In this document: positions 1-8,550 of the stretch, one piece after another
Position numbering within the stretch: the first letter of the stretch is position 1
How the letters are laid out: each line of letters starts with the position of its first letter
Assembly: GCA_013115145.1 (NCBI GenBank)
Contig: JAAPAO010000472.1
Coordinates: 1 to 28,452, forward strand
From: Perkinsus chesapeaki
Taxonomy: Eukaryota > Perkinsozoa > Perkinsida > Perkinsidae
Reading direction: 5' to 3'
Length of the DNA stretch: 28,452 nucleotides
Program-made: the position numbers and the translations under genes
The notes under the pieces: generated by a model
What the model saw: the letters and a program-made list of their open reading frames with translations, nothing else
The model's database searches: none
Told to the model about the DNA's origin: nothing

Positions 1-5
1 AACTG

Positions 6-132
6 TTACAGTGGGGCTGGTGAAGTAAGTCAGGATCACTACTCTGTCCTTGAGTTATATGATTAATGAAACTTTTACATTGGGGCTGGTGAAGTAAGTC
101 AGGATCACTACTCTGTCCTTGAGTTATATGAT
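6..132. repeat. 69-bp tandem duplication
   Basis: Two nearly identical blocks follow each other with a period of 69 bp: the word TGGGGCTGG starts at 12 and again at 81, and the next 45 or so bases, ending in GAGTTATATGAT, are the same in both. It lies downstream of the 3' end of the ankyrin-JmjC gene and shows no coding potential. More copies may exist left of the window edge. Confidence 0.85.
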
Positions 133-405
133 GTTAAGTTGAACCAACTTTGAACCATAATTGTAGTCCTGACTGTAACTAATCTTACTACTATGCAAAA
201 AAATATATCGAAGCTCGGAACTGGACCAATTGTCGAGAGTGTAAGATCGTATCGCTTATAATTGGTATATGTCTGTTAAGAACACTGTCGTATGATAATA
301 GCGGTATTGTTTAATACAACATGAGCACCCTTCCATACTTTAAAATAACACAAATAACAATTATCAGAAACATCATCTTAGTAATAATAGCTATTATTAT
401 TGTTA

Positions 406-2593
406 TTAGGCATGTACACTTTGCATTGGTATGAATTCCTAAAGGTAATATAAAGAATATTGAAATGTATGTGTCATAATACGTACAATCGCAACTGTAG
501 CAGCATTATCCTCTATTAATGTAGCATGCCCCCAGAATTCTGGTATATATAATATATCACCTAATAATATTGAGATAGTAACACTCCTAAGCTACTCCTA
601 CCTGGTAGCTGTTCTAACTCTATAACATGTTCGACATCACTTCCACGCCACACATCCCATTCAACACCCGATGGTAGATGAGACCAAAATGAATATCTTG
701 ATGGTTTTAAAAGCCACTTTTTCCGACCACATAATAATAACTATCATAAAAGTCATAACAATAATGATGCCTTTAACAACAAGCAGCAGCAGTAGGAGTA
801 GTAGTAGGAGTAGTAGGAGTAGTAGTAGGAGTGGTAGTAGGAGTGGTAGTAGGAGTGGTAGTAGGAGTGGTAGTAGGAGTAGGAGTGGTAGTAGGAGTGG
901 TAGTAGGAGTAGTAGTAGTAGTAGTAGTAGGAGTAGTAGTAGGAGTAGTAGTAGGAGTGGTATGTTACATTTAAAGCAGCATGATGAGTATGCATCTGTG
1001 ATCCAGCTTTAGGTGGTCCAATACCAAACTGTGGATATCTAGCATAAGCTACATTATTCGGTCCAAGTAAGCTGAGCAACGCCTCTCCGTAATATTTTAT
1101 TAATGCTTGTTTATGGCCCAAACTGGCATCAAATCCATAAAGTGGTGCCTGACATGCCCTAACCGGGAATTGAACTCACGACCTTATTGTCATCACTTTC
1201 ATATTCGTATCATGATTTGCATATTGTTGAATATATTGGGCTAATCTGATACTCTCCTGCCGATAACTGAATATATTATGTGCATAGTTCAATCTTTAAA
1301 GTAGTATTATCATCTTTACCCTAATATTTTGCCATAAGGTATTTGTGACACAGCCAAAGTCTGAATGAGCAAACTATCGGGAATGCTACTGAATCCATTA
1401 TCCCATACAAAGTGAGGTAGAAGTGAGCGTATAATAACCTGAACAATGGTAATGTTGGTGCTAATGACTGATATTAATCATAAGGTCGTCGCCGTGAACA
1501 TGAGCTATATTACAGGTTTATTCATAGTAAGGTAATAATCCCATTTTATTATACGTTCCTTATTGTTCAGCTTATTAAGGACATCATATTCTATACCATA
1601 ATATTCTTTATTGTCCTCTATATTACTAATACCTCCACCAACAAGTGATATTAGATAATTAGATCTAAATGTCAGATATCCCTAATTATTTAATATTTAA
1701 TATCATCACATGTTTTGCCATCCCCAAGCCACTGCAAGATGAGCAGGAGTTCTACCATAATTATCGATTGAATTTAATACTCCTTCCAGATCACCATTTA
1801 CTCGTTTAATTCCTTCAATTAGCTTGTTAATAACCTGATAACCACGATGATGATCCTTTATCGTATTTGCTCTTGTTGTTGTTATAATGATTGCCTGTAG
1901 ATTGCCAGAAGCTGCTGCTAAATGCATTGTAGTGCACCCATTATGATCTCTTCTATTAACATCAATATCATCCAAACTCATCGTTACATCACAAACATCA
2001 CTTTGCCATTTATGTAGGCCCATTCGAACTTCCTCAGAGGACACTGGTCTACACTGGACTGCTTGCTGCTGTTGCCTGTTGTTGTCTTTGCAGAATGTGT
2101 ATCTTTACGACATATCTTTATATAGTATTAATATTGCCGGCTCCTTTACCCGTATAATGTATCTGGTTGTATTGACGGTATTCGTTTAGTTCCTGCCATT
2201 ATCCTGTATTATTATTATATACTTTTATTTTAACATTAACCTACGCATTAGCCTTATGTCTTGGTGTTGCTAATAATGCTGCCATTAATGGTGTTCTATT
2301 ATCAATTGAACTATGATGTGATGAAACATACATGGCATTTACATCTCTTCCTTGAATATCCTCTGAATTATATTATTTATAGTAATTCATAGTTATTGTA
2401 TTACTTCTATTATTAACTATATTATTTGGCATAATCATTCCATCATTTGAAGTGGGCGGCCTTTGAAGATCCTTCAATGCATTTATTGATGTTGTCCTTC
2501 TAACATGATGATGTATCTATAATTTAATATTCTATATATTGCCTTTAACCTACTAAAGTAGACCATCGTGATGACCACTGTGGCACTAACCAT
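406..2593 (-). CDS. Ankyrin-repeat plus JmjC (cupin-8) domain protein, complete multi-exon gene
   Basis: Likely an Fe(II)/2-oxoglutarate-dependent oxygenase of the JmjC/cupin-8 type fused behind ankyrin repeats. The ATG at 2593 follows an in-frame TAG directly. N-terminal exons give ankyrin-like segments (RTPLMAALL; GCTTMHLAAASGNLQAI; GRTPAHLAVAWGWQN). A 45-bp intron at the apparent stop near 1706 continues in phase into SNYLISL...ISNIED, then NKPVIIRSLLPHF and VSQIPYGK, the usual start of cupin-8 domains. The metal centre is visible: MHTHHAALN (about 969-1000) with the HxH form of the first ligand pair, then CGRKKWLL, then GDILYIPEFWGHATL with the distal His. The protein ends IPMQSVHA before TAA at 406. 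Intron sizes I could fix are 41, 42, 45, 47, 48, 53 and 228 bp. Substrate is unknown; protein or small-molecule hydroxylation are both possible. Domain calls are confident; the exact N-terminal exon chain is less so. Confidence 0.8.
741..968 (-). repeat. Hexanucleotide microsatellite inside a 228-bp intron of the JmjC gene
   Basis: The intron splits HHAALN from LLLCGRKKW in the JmjC domain; both sides are in phase 0 with GT-AG ends. About 778-960 is an imperfect run of AGTAGG/AGTAGT/AGTGGT units on the plus strand. It makes the intron about five times longer than its neighbours. The serine-arginine and tyrosine-serine frames read across it are by-products of the repeat. Confidence 0.85.
1149..1196 (-). 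repeat. 48-bp intron carrying a tRNA B-box-like sequence, sense orientation
   Basis: Intron of the JmjC gene between DTNMK and APLYGFD, phase 0, GT-AG. On the minus strand it contains TAAGGTCGTGAGTTCAATTC, a close match to the T-arm/B box of tRNA genes (GGTTCRANTCC with one change). It has the same length and core as the intron at 23935-23982 in an unrelated gene. Confidence 0.7.
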
Positions 2594-2761
2594 CTACGAC
2601 ACCACCTTCTCATACAGCAATAGAGGCTAAGCGGAAAATGAAAATGACGGCAACAAAAAGAACATAGTATTTTGGGCGCGCGCGTAATTTCGTGGCGCGT
2701 TCGTCGGGCTCGTCCTCTTTTTCGCATCATCGCTCTCCTCGTTCATATTGATCGTGTTCAT
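2594..2761. promoter_or_regulatory. Divergent promoter with a GC-rich motif
   Basis: This 168-bp spacer separates the start codons of the ankyrin-JmjC gene (minus) and the small plus-strand gene. It holds TTTTGGGCGCGCGCG at 2671-2685, overlapping by its last base TAATTTCGTGGCGCG at 2685-2699, in a region otherwise rich in A and T. The TTTGGGCGC part resembles an E2F-type site. The second motif recurs at 17919 and 21944 and, degenerate, at 22201. Promoter function is inferred from position and composition. Confidence 0.45.
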
Positions 2762-3180
2762 ATGTCATTTGAGATTATATTTGCGGCAATTGCTGTTTGG
2801 TTGGTAACTCCAACAGTTGGACGTAGACCAAGTAATATAGATATACAAGGAAGAGTTGAAATGGAATATCCTATTGATGATGATGATTAATGGTAAAGGG
2901 TTAAAGCAACAACATGTATATTATATTATTATTTAGATGATATTGTTAATATACATGTATATTGTTAATGCAGTATTCTTTAAATTGACTTGTGTTTTTA
3001 CTCCTTTTTTATTCATAGGCCTCCTCATCATCCGTTTAAATGCGTTTTATAATTTTGTGCGTTATTTCTTCCTTAACTGTTGGTATGCAGTTATATGAGA
3101 AAGGTAACAAGAATGAACTTGATGTAGATAGACAAGGAAGAGTTCAACCACAAACATTTGAGATTAATGTTAAACCATAA
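2762..3180 (+). CDS. Hypothetical small protein, two exon-like blocks
   Basis: I do not recognise this gene. The first block starts MSFEIIFAAIAVWLV, a short hydrophobic stretch, and runs open to 2890 as 42 codons ending NIDIQGRVEMEYPIDDDD. A GT at 2804 could start a 46-bp intron. A second block, entered after an AG at 3089 or from an ATG at 3087, ends DVDRQGRVQPQTFEINVKP before TAA at 3178-3180. Both blocks share an acidic (I/V)D-x-QGRV segment and the DNA word ACAAGGAAGAGTT, so they may be alternative last exons or a duplicated exon. The product would be under 60 residues with one membrane segment. The divergent GC-rich promoter supports transcription in this direction. Confidence 0.4.
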
Positions 3181-3310
3181 CATTATATTACCTTTATCAC
3201 CACCCATTCTGTATTTAACAGCGTGTGATGATACTTCATGTAACCTATGTTATTGTTATTATTGTTGTGTTATCGAGTATTATTATTAAATATTAGTCAC
3301 TATCATTATT

Positions 3311-3918
3311 ATGACAACTATCCAACAGTTTATAAATAATGTAGTTGATAAGTAATATCGATCAAGTTTATTATTATTACATTATTTTTATTAGTGTTGA
3401 TGGTATAGAATCGGTAACCATATCGGATAGGGAAGGTGTTGAGATAATATCATCATCGTGTACGCGCAGTTGCCATCCAACTTGACGACTTAATTACCAT
3501 ATTTAGCTACCCAATCAAATAATAAGATAACGGATGAGGTGGAATCAGATGAGCAAATCCTAACAACAATATTTTCCCTCACGAGCGATCAAGTAAGTGT
3601 CGTCATCTTCATCTACTATGTCTTAACGGTATAGTATTATTGTTATTAGTGTACAAAGCTTCCAGAGTTTGGTCCATGCTCATTTGTTATAGCTGGTTAT
3701 GGTGATGGTAAACAACTACTACAAGCTACAGATAGTCCATTAGTTATAACAATTATGGCTGATACACATGAAATTGATAGACGTAAGCGTTATACTTTAC
3801 GTTATATTAATAATACTTGTTAGGTAATCTTATTGGGGTATTAGAGGATGTTAAGATAGCATTAAAAGAGATGAGAATGATGTTTGATCAACAACAACAA
3901 CCACAGTACAACAATTAG
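3311..3918 (+). CDS. LAMTOR3: LAMTOR3 (MP1), Ragulator complex subunit
   Basis: LAMTOR3 is a roadblock-fold subunit of Ragulator, the late endosome/lysosome scaffold that anchors Rag GTPases for mTORC1 and also binds MEK/ERK. Five exons join in frame: MTTIQQFINNVVDN; VDGIESVTISDREGVEII, matching the family's HAIVVSDRDGVPVI; a middle exon with SDEQILTTIFSLTSDQ; TKLPEFGPCSFVIAGYGDGK through TIMADTHEID; and NLIGVLEDVKIALKEM, ending in a Gln-rich tail. The four introns are about 43, 47, 58 and 41 bp, all GT-AG. The product is about 140 residues against 124 in mammals; the extra length is a Ser/Asn-rich loop after the second strand and the Gln tail. Start ATG 3311 and stop TAG 3916-3918 are unambiguous. 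It runs convergent to the carboxypeptidase gene. Confidence 0.88.
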
Positions 3919-4187
3919 TTAGAATTATATTTCCTTATTTATAATATTATTAAGTTAGAGTAACATAAAATATCTACAATGCTGCTCAAGCTTCCTTCAT
4001 CCCCGTTACTCCTCCCTATTATTACTTACCAACGCATCCAGTAGTAACAGTATTTCGTTATGCTTGTTAATGCTTACAGTAATAATAACAATGCTTATTT
4101 TACGAACCGAAGTTATAGGGATAAGCATTTATTTCAGCCAATTGTAGCAGCAAGCGAGAGTAATATTTCATCATGGCTCGCGACTAT

Positions 4188-4246
<59 letters not shown>

Positions 4247-4396
4247 TTACTACTACTACTTAGAGTAGTCAATGTCATTACACTACTGATCGTTTAACAC
4301 AACAGCACATATATCAAACATAACATTCACGATACCGACAATAATAATGATGACTAGCTTTACAGCAGAAGCATGCTATTCGTGGGTCTGCAAGAT
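3919..4396. repeat. Convergent spacer with an (ACT)n microsatellite
   Basis: Between the 3' ends of LAMTOR3 and the carboxypeptidase gene. About 4183-4262 is a nearly pure ACT run with one or two ATT units. The poly-Thr ORF over it (4060-4263) is a by-product of the repeat. I see no gene here. Confidence 0.8.
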
Positions 4397-6481
4397 TCAT
4401 GATGGAAGTTGGTTATTTAAAAAATCATGAAGCATCTTTAATGATTGTCGAGGAGCATCCATTGGAGTATTATGTCCAGCATTATATACCTAATTAAAGA
4501 TCATCAACGAAACATATACACCATAAATTTACCCGGATGAAGTTTAATTGGCCACCCGTATCTGGTAGAGTAAAACTTCTTAGTGTGCCGGTAATATCAT
4601 CATTACTCTAAGCCAAGATAAAACAATGATTATTCATTTACTCACTTTATAGATAATATCTTTGGCAGTCCTGAATCCCTCAGAACCTCTCCATTCCAGC
4701 TCTTTAGTCCACGCTTCACCACCCATCCAATTACATGCATAATCACGATCTCCATGGAATATTAGTGCCTAAATGGAGATAGAAGGTAGCAAAGAACAAG
4801 GTGAGCATCAACAGCTTAAACCTACGCGGAGATCATCATCATCGATGAGCCTCGAAATGTAATGGTGATAATTACGAGCTCGATCGTTACGGAATTTCTG
4901 AGTTACCTGACACATGAAATTTCAAATAGCACGCCGCTGAGCCCGCTATTTTTACTTCACTGTTTAAGGGGCTCCAATTAATACTATTTCCGAATCTCCT
5001 CAGTATATCTTGCCTCCTCATAAATGCCTCTATCTAGAGGATCAAAGCAACAATAGAAATCCATGAAGCTGAAATCTCACTAAACTTTCAACAGTGCCCA
5101 GCCTGCAGCACCAATTGACATTTTCTAATGGCCTTACATTGAGTCTCAGCTGCTTCGATGACACGTCACCATGTTTTCTATCCAAATGGTATCTATATAA
5201 GTAATCTGTACTCATTGGAGCATTCACAGCTGTCTCACTTACATATCGATACCCTTGGCAATAACGGGTGCTATGAGATCATCATGACAGGTGTCCCAGG
5301 CTACTGCGCACGGTTCACTAAACCACTCCCAAAATTTCACTAATAATGATTCTCCAGGATTGTTGCACTGGTGTATTAGATCTACACAAACTCGCGAGCT
5401 CTTTCTCAACACATGATATCTGAGTTCATTTTCGGAACCTATATGGTCCGGTGTCAACGTCTAACTTCACCACCTATCTTCATCAATAAGGTTGTTCTCC
5501 TTCGCCATTTCGAGATAGAAGTCCCATCTGCACGAGTTCATGTGAAAAGGAAGGATATCAGCATTAAAGTAAGATTACTGTATTTCTGGCATGACATCAG
5601 CGTTGCCCAGTATGATTCCCTTTAATTGAACAAGCGATTTCCTCTCCTTAAATTTAGCTGCCAAAGGAGGTATAAAATGACCTACAACAATTGGATGTTG
5701 TGTTTTAAACCATTTAGGATTCAACCTGCATAAGATTGACCGGCTAAATAAACATCATTATTATATTCTGGGTGTGATGAGAAGAACTCACTGATGGCCA
5801 AGTATCTTTTAAACAAGAATATGAATGCTTTGGATAAAGTATACTACGTCGATTCAGATGCCTCAACTGAACATTTTGGTATGTTTCCTTTGCTAAAGCC
5901 CACTTTAGCCGGTTGATCGATATATAACATATTGGCGTATGTATTCCACGAGTACCTTGGAACATCTGCTGAACAGGTTTAAGAGGAAACCTCGTACGGA
6001 TTCACTCTTGTATGCAATCCTGTATCATCATCAACAATACACGGTCCACCATTACCTGATAACGCACTGTATAGACTACTAACTCCGGGACCACCTTGGA
6101 GGTAGACTAGTGTAGGACAACTACTCGAGTTTTTACGAGATCCAAAGAACCAATAGAATAGCCTATCAATAAACATACAAAGCTGGAATCGGCTGTTGTT
6201 CTACTTTGTATCACATTGTCCATTTAGATAACCATAATATTGAACCACCAATTCATCACATACCTTTTTCTTTACTAATTCATCCCTTCCGAGCTTGTGA
6301 GACGGACCACTTTTACTCGGCTTTATGGATGTGAGCTCTGCGATTGATTACCACTATTCAAAAATGGACAACATAGATGGGGCTCACTTAAAGAGGATGC
6401 CTTCAATGTGTCTGAGCTCAGTACCAATGCGAGGATGACAACTACCCAGCTTCTTAGGCCGCGTTTGTCGTAATAGCTCAT
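4397..6481 (-). CDS. Serine carboxypeptidase, peptidase family S10, complete
   Basis: Secreted or lysosomal/vacuolar exopeptidase that removes C-terminal residues. The ATG at 6481 opens a signal peptide (core SWVVVILALVLSS). Then, exon by exon: VVQYYGYLNGQCDTK, KLFYWFFGSRK, LVYLQGGPGVSSLYS (oxyanion region), NPYSWNTYANMLYIDQPAKV, the catalytic Ser in VYLAGQSYAGHFIPPL, WDFYLEMAKENNLID, INWSPLNSEVTQKF, the catalytic Asp in ALIFHGDRDYACNWMGGEAW, and the catalytic His in VYNAGHNTPMD. It ends LHDFLNNQLPS and TGA at 4397-4399. All three triad positions are present, so it should be active. Introns fixed by homology measure about 35-60 bp, five of them 42-50. The join around 5100-5160 is uncertain. 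The ICNW-like context of the Asp resembles carboxypeptidase Y and cathepsin A relatives. Confidence 0.92.
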
Positions 6482-8550
6482 AGTAGATTCAGCTTTCATC
6501 ATCCAAGTCGACGGTCTCCCCCCGTCTTTTGGTGCATGCGGTTGTCTCCCGTCTCGTCTCGAGGGTGAAGATATTAGTGTCTCAGTGAGGCCGAGATTGA
6601 GAGCCTAACGCGCTGGGAACCTCCCTCGTTAATGCCGGCTTCGAATAAGAGTATAAATACAAGTCTTTTTGATAGATTCGAGATGACATCTATAATGTAG
6701 ATTCTACATACGGCATTCATTCGGCCATACAGTGTGGCATCATTCTATCATTATCATATCTCCAAGACAAGTGCTTCCGGCTTCGCTTTCGCGGTGAGAG
6801 TCATAGTCCGATTTTACTGTTCCCTGCTTTTAATGCAGCATTACTAATGCTGGCATCCTTTGTAATGCTTGTTTTCCTTCCTGCTTTCTAATTTACTACA
6901 CACTAAGCAAATGTAACTCGAAGCTGTTTGGAAGGTTAAAAGTTGTAGCGGGTAATGAGTGCAAAAGTTAATCAGGACGGAGTTGCATCGAATGTTATCG
7001 ACGAGCGAGAGAACAAATAAAGGAGTCTCAAAGACTTAGACGACATACTTGCTATAGCTTATGCCCGAATATAGATGAGCCTCGCATTTATACATATTCT
7101 GCCTCATGACCACACCTGCATGTACTGATAAGTTATTTGGTTAGCAGTTAGATACTAACACAGGGATAACCAATTCACGGAGATTTACAGTACCATACCC
7201 CAATTTGCAACTGTTAATAGATGATAACTCAATCATCAATAATGAAGAAAAGCACCCAAAAGCGAATGATCAACGAGTATCTGTTCGGAGAGGTAACCAC
7301 TCCATCACCAAGCTCTTCAGTAAGACTCCAGCTTAAGCCGTGGACCTGCAGGGCTGTATCCGCTATACCTTGCCGCGATATTGGTGAGAATTTGAGGTCG
7401 CGAAGTCTCAAATTGTGGACATTTCTCATAACAACTGCGCGGTTGTTATCTCTTTTCTTTGCGAGATTGTCCGACTTATTGATTGCACGTGTATGAGCAT
7501 CATAAAGTTTGAATAGAACTCACCAGCTTGGAAAAATGGGAGCTTCGAGAAGGCCACATGGCAAGCATGAAATAGGACATGCGACCAGCATAATAGAGAA
7601 GGGTACGCCGGACAGGCCATACTCATGGACAGTTCGGAGGCAGAAGTTACTAGTAATACATAGAATAAATAGAGGTCGATCAATTAGATGGATTGATATG
7701 GCGCGCCATACCATGCGCTACGTTCGTCACGCGCTTGAGTTCGTTTTTGATCTAGGATTTCTAGATCGATACCAGTGGCATTTTTTAAAGCAGGGGAACA
7801 GGAGCCGGAGCTCTCCCAGGTTGCTTCATTTTGCAGTACCTGATCAATTAAGGTGTACAGCTGACGTGTTCGAGCGGGAAATACTATGCAACTGTAGGCG
7901 GCGCAGAGCCATTAAGCCATTCCTTATTTAACGGGTAGCCACACTCGTGCCCACCCGGGTCTCAACTGGCGGTGAGTTCTCGAGACGTCCTCCCAGCAGC
8001 GAGTCTTTCTAGGGCCAGAGCACCCTACGGACACTTCGCGTAATACTTTGCGCTGTTTTATTGCCTCCCTGGCCACATGCTATGGTCCTTGTAACGCCAC
8101 TGGCCCGCCACTCACATTGAGGCTGATCGGTTAATACTTCTGATTATTGCTCGTTCTATATACGTCGACGATGTGTTCAATCCACAATCATCAGAATCTC
8201 TTGGCATGAGTTAAAGTGTTCATCCGGCTAGACTCGGCTTCAGATCCCCGGGCGGTAAAGCAGCCTTGTGCGATATATTCGGCAGGAGTAAACGAATGAT
8301 GTTGGAGTTATCCTCAGTTATCATAATCTCGTCTCCTCTCTCGCTTGCATCTATTTCTCGCCATGGTTCTGGCGGTTTGCCAAGAAAGCCGAGTGTTAGT
8401 ACTTCTAATCATACGTTAATGATTTCTAAGGGTTCAGTCGAGTTAATAATTACCGATATAAACCGTGTTATGTCTTTAAGCTTTACAACTCTGCTTCAAC
8501 TCAACAAAATGGATATAAAAACAACACCAATAATGTACCGAATCATGGCA
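6482..8550. other. Unassigned 2-kb stretch, no convincing gene
   Basis: Lies between the 5' end of the carboxypeptidase gene and the 3' end of the coiled-coil gene. Base composition is more even than in the neighbours. A perfect TATAAATA occurs at 6652-6659 but no good plus-strand gene follows. A 140-codon plus ORF (7509-7931) and overlapping minus frames at 7426-7714 have no family resemblance I can name. A palindrome ATGGCGCGCCAT lies at 7698-7709. Degraded coding sequence or noncoding RNA cannot be excluded. Confidence 0.4.

Noticed and set aside
671-1121. Ser/Arg-rich plus ORF and Tyr/Ser-rich minus ORF
   Set aside because: Both are readings of a hexanucleotide microsatellite within an intron.
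1706-1708. TGA after WGWQNM as the end of a separate ankyrin gene
   Set aside because: A 45-bp intron with matching phase continues into SNYLISL and ISNIED, which completes the ankyrin repeat and leads into the JmjC domain.
4060-4263. Poly-threonine ORF
   Set aside because: It is the (ACT)n microsatellite; the unique part has no family resemblance.
5800-5860. In-frame TAG in the carboxypeptidase frame (after ASEST), suggesting readthrough or a pseudogene
   Set aside because: A 42-bp GT-AG intron starting at that TAG's G-T removes it and joins ASEST to YLAISEFFSSHPEY, which fits the family exactly.
7229-7714. Possible membrane protein on the minus strand (frame with GRMSYFMLAMWP and an apparent GTGAGT intron)
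   Set aside because: Resemblance to ferric-reductase type helices was too weak and could not be extended on either side.
7509-7931. 140-codon plus-strand ORF
   Set aside because: No recognisable motif or splice context, and overlapping frames on the other strand are equally open.
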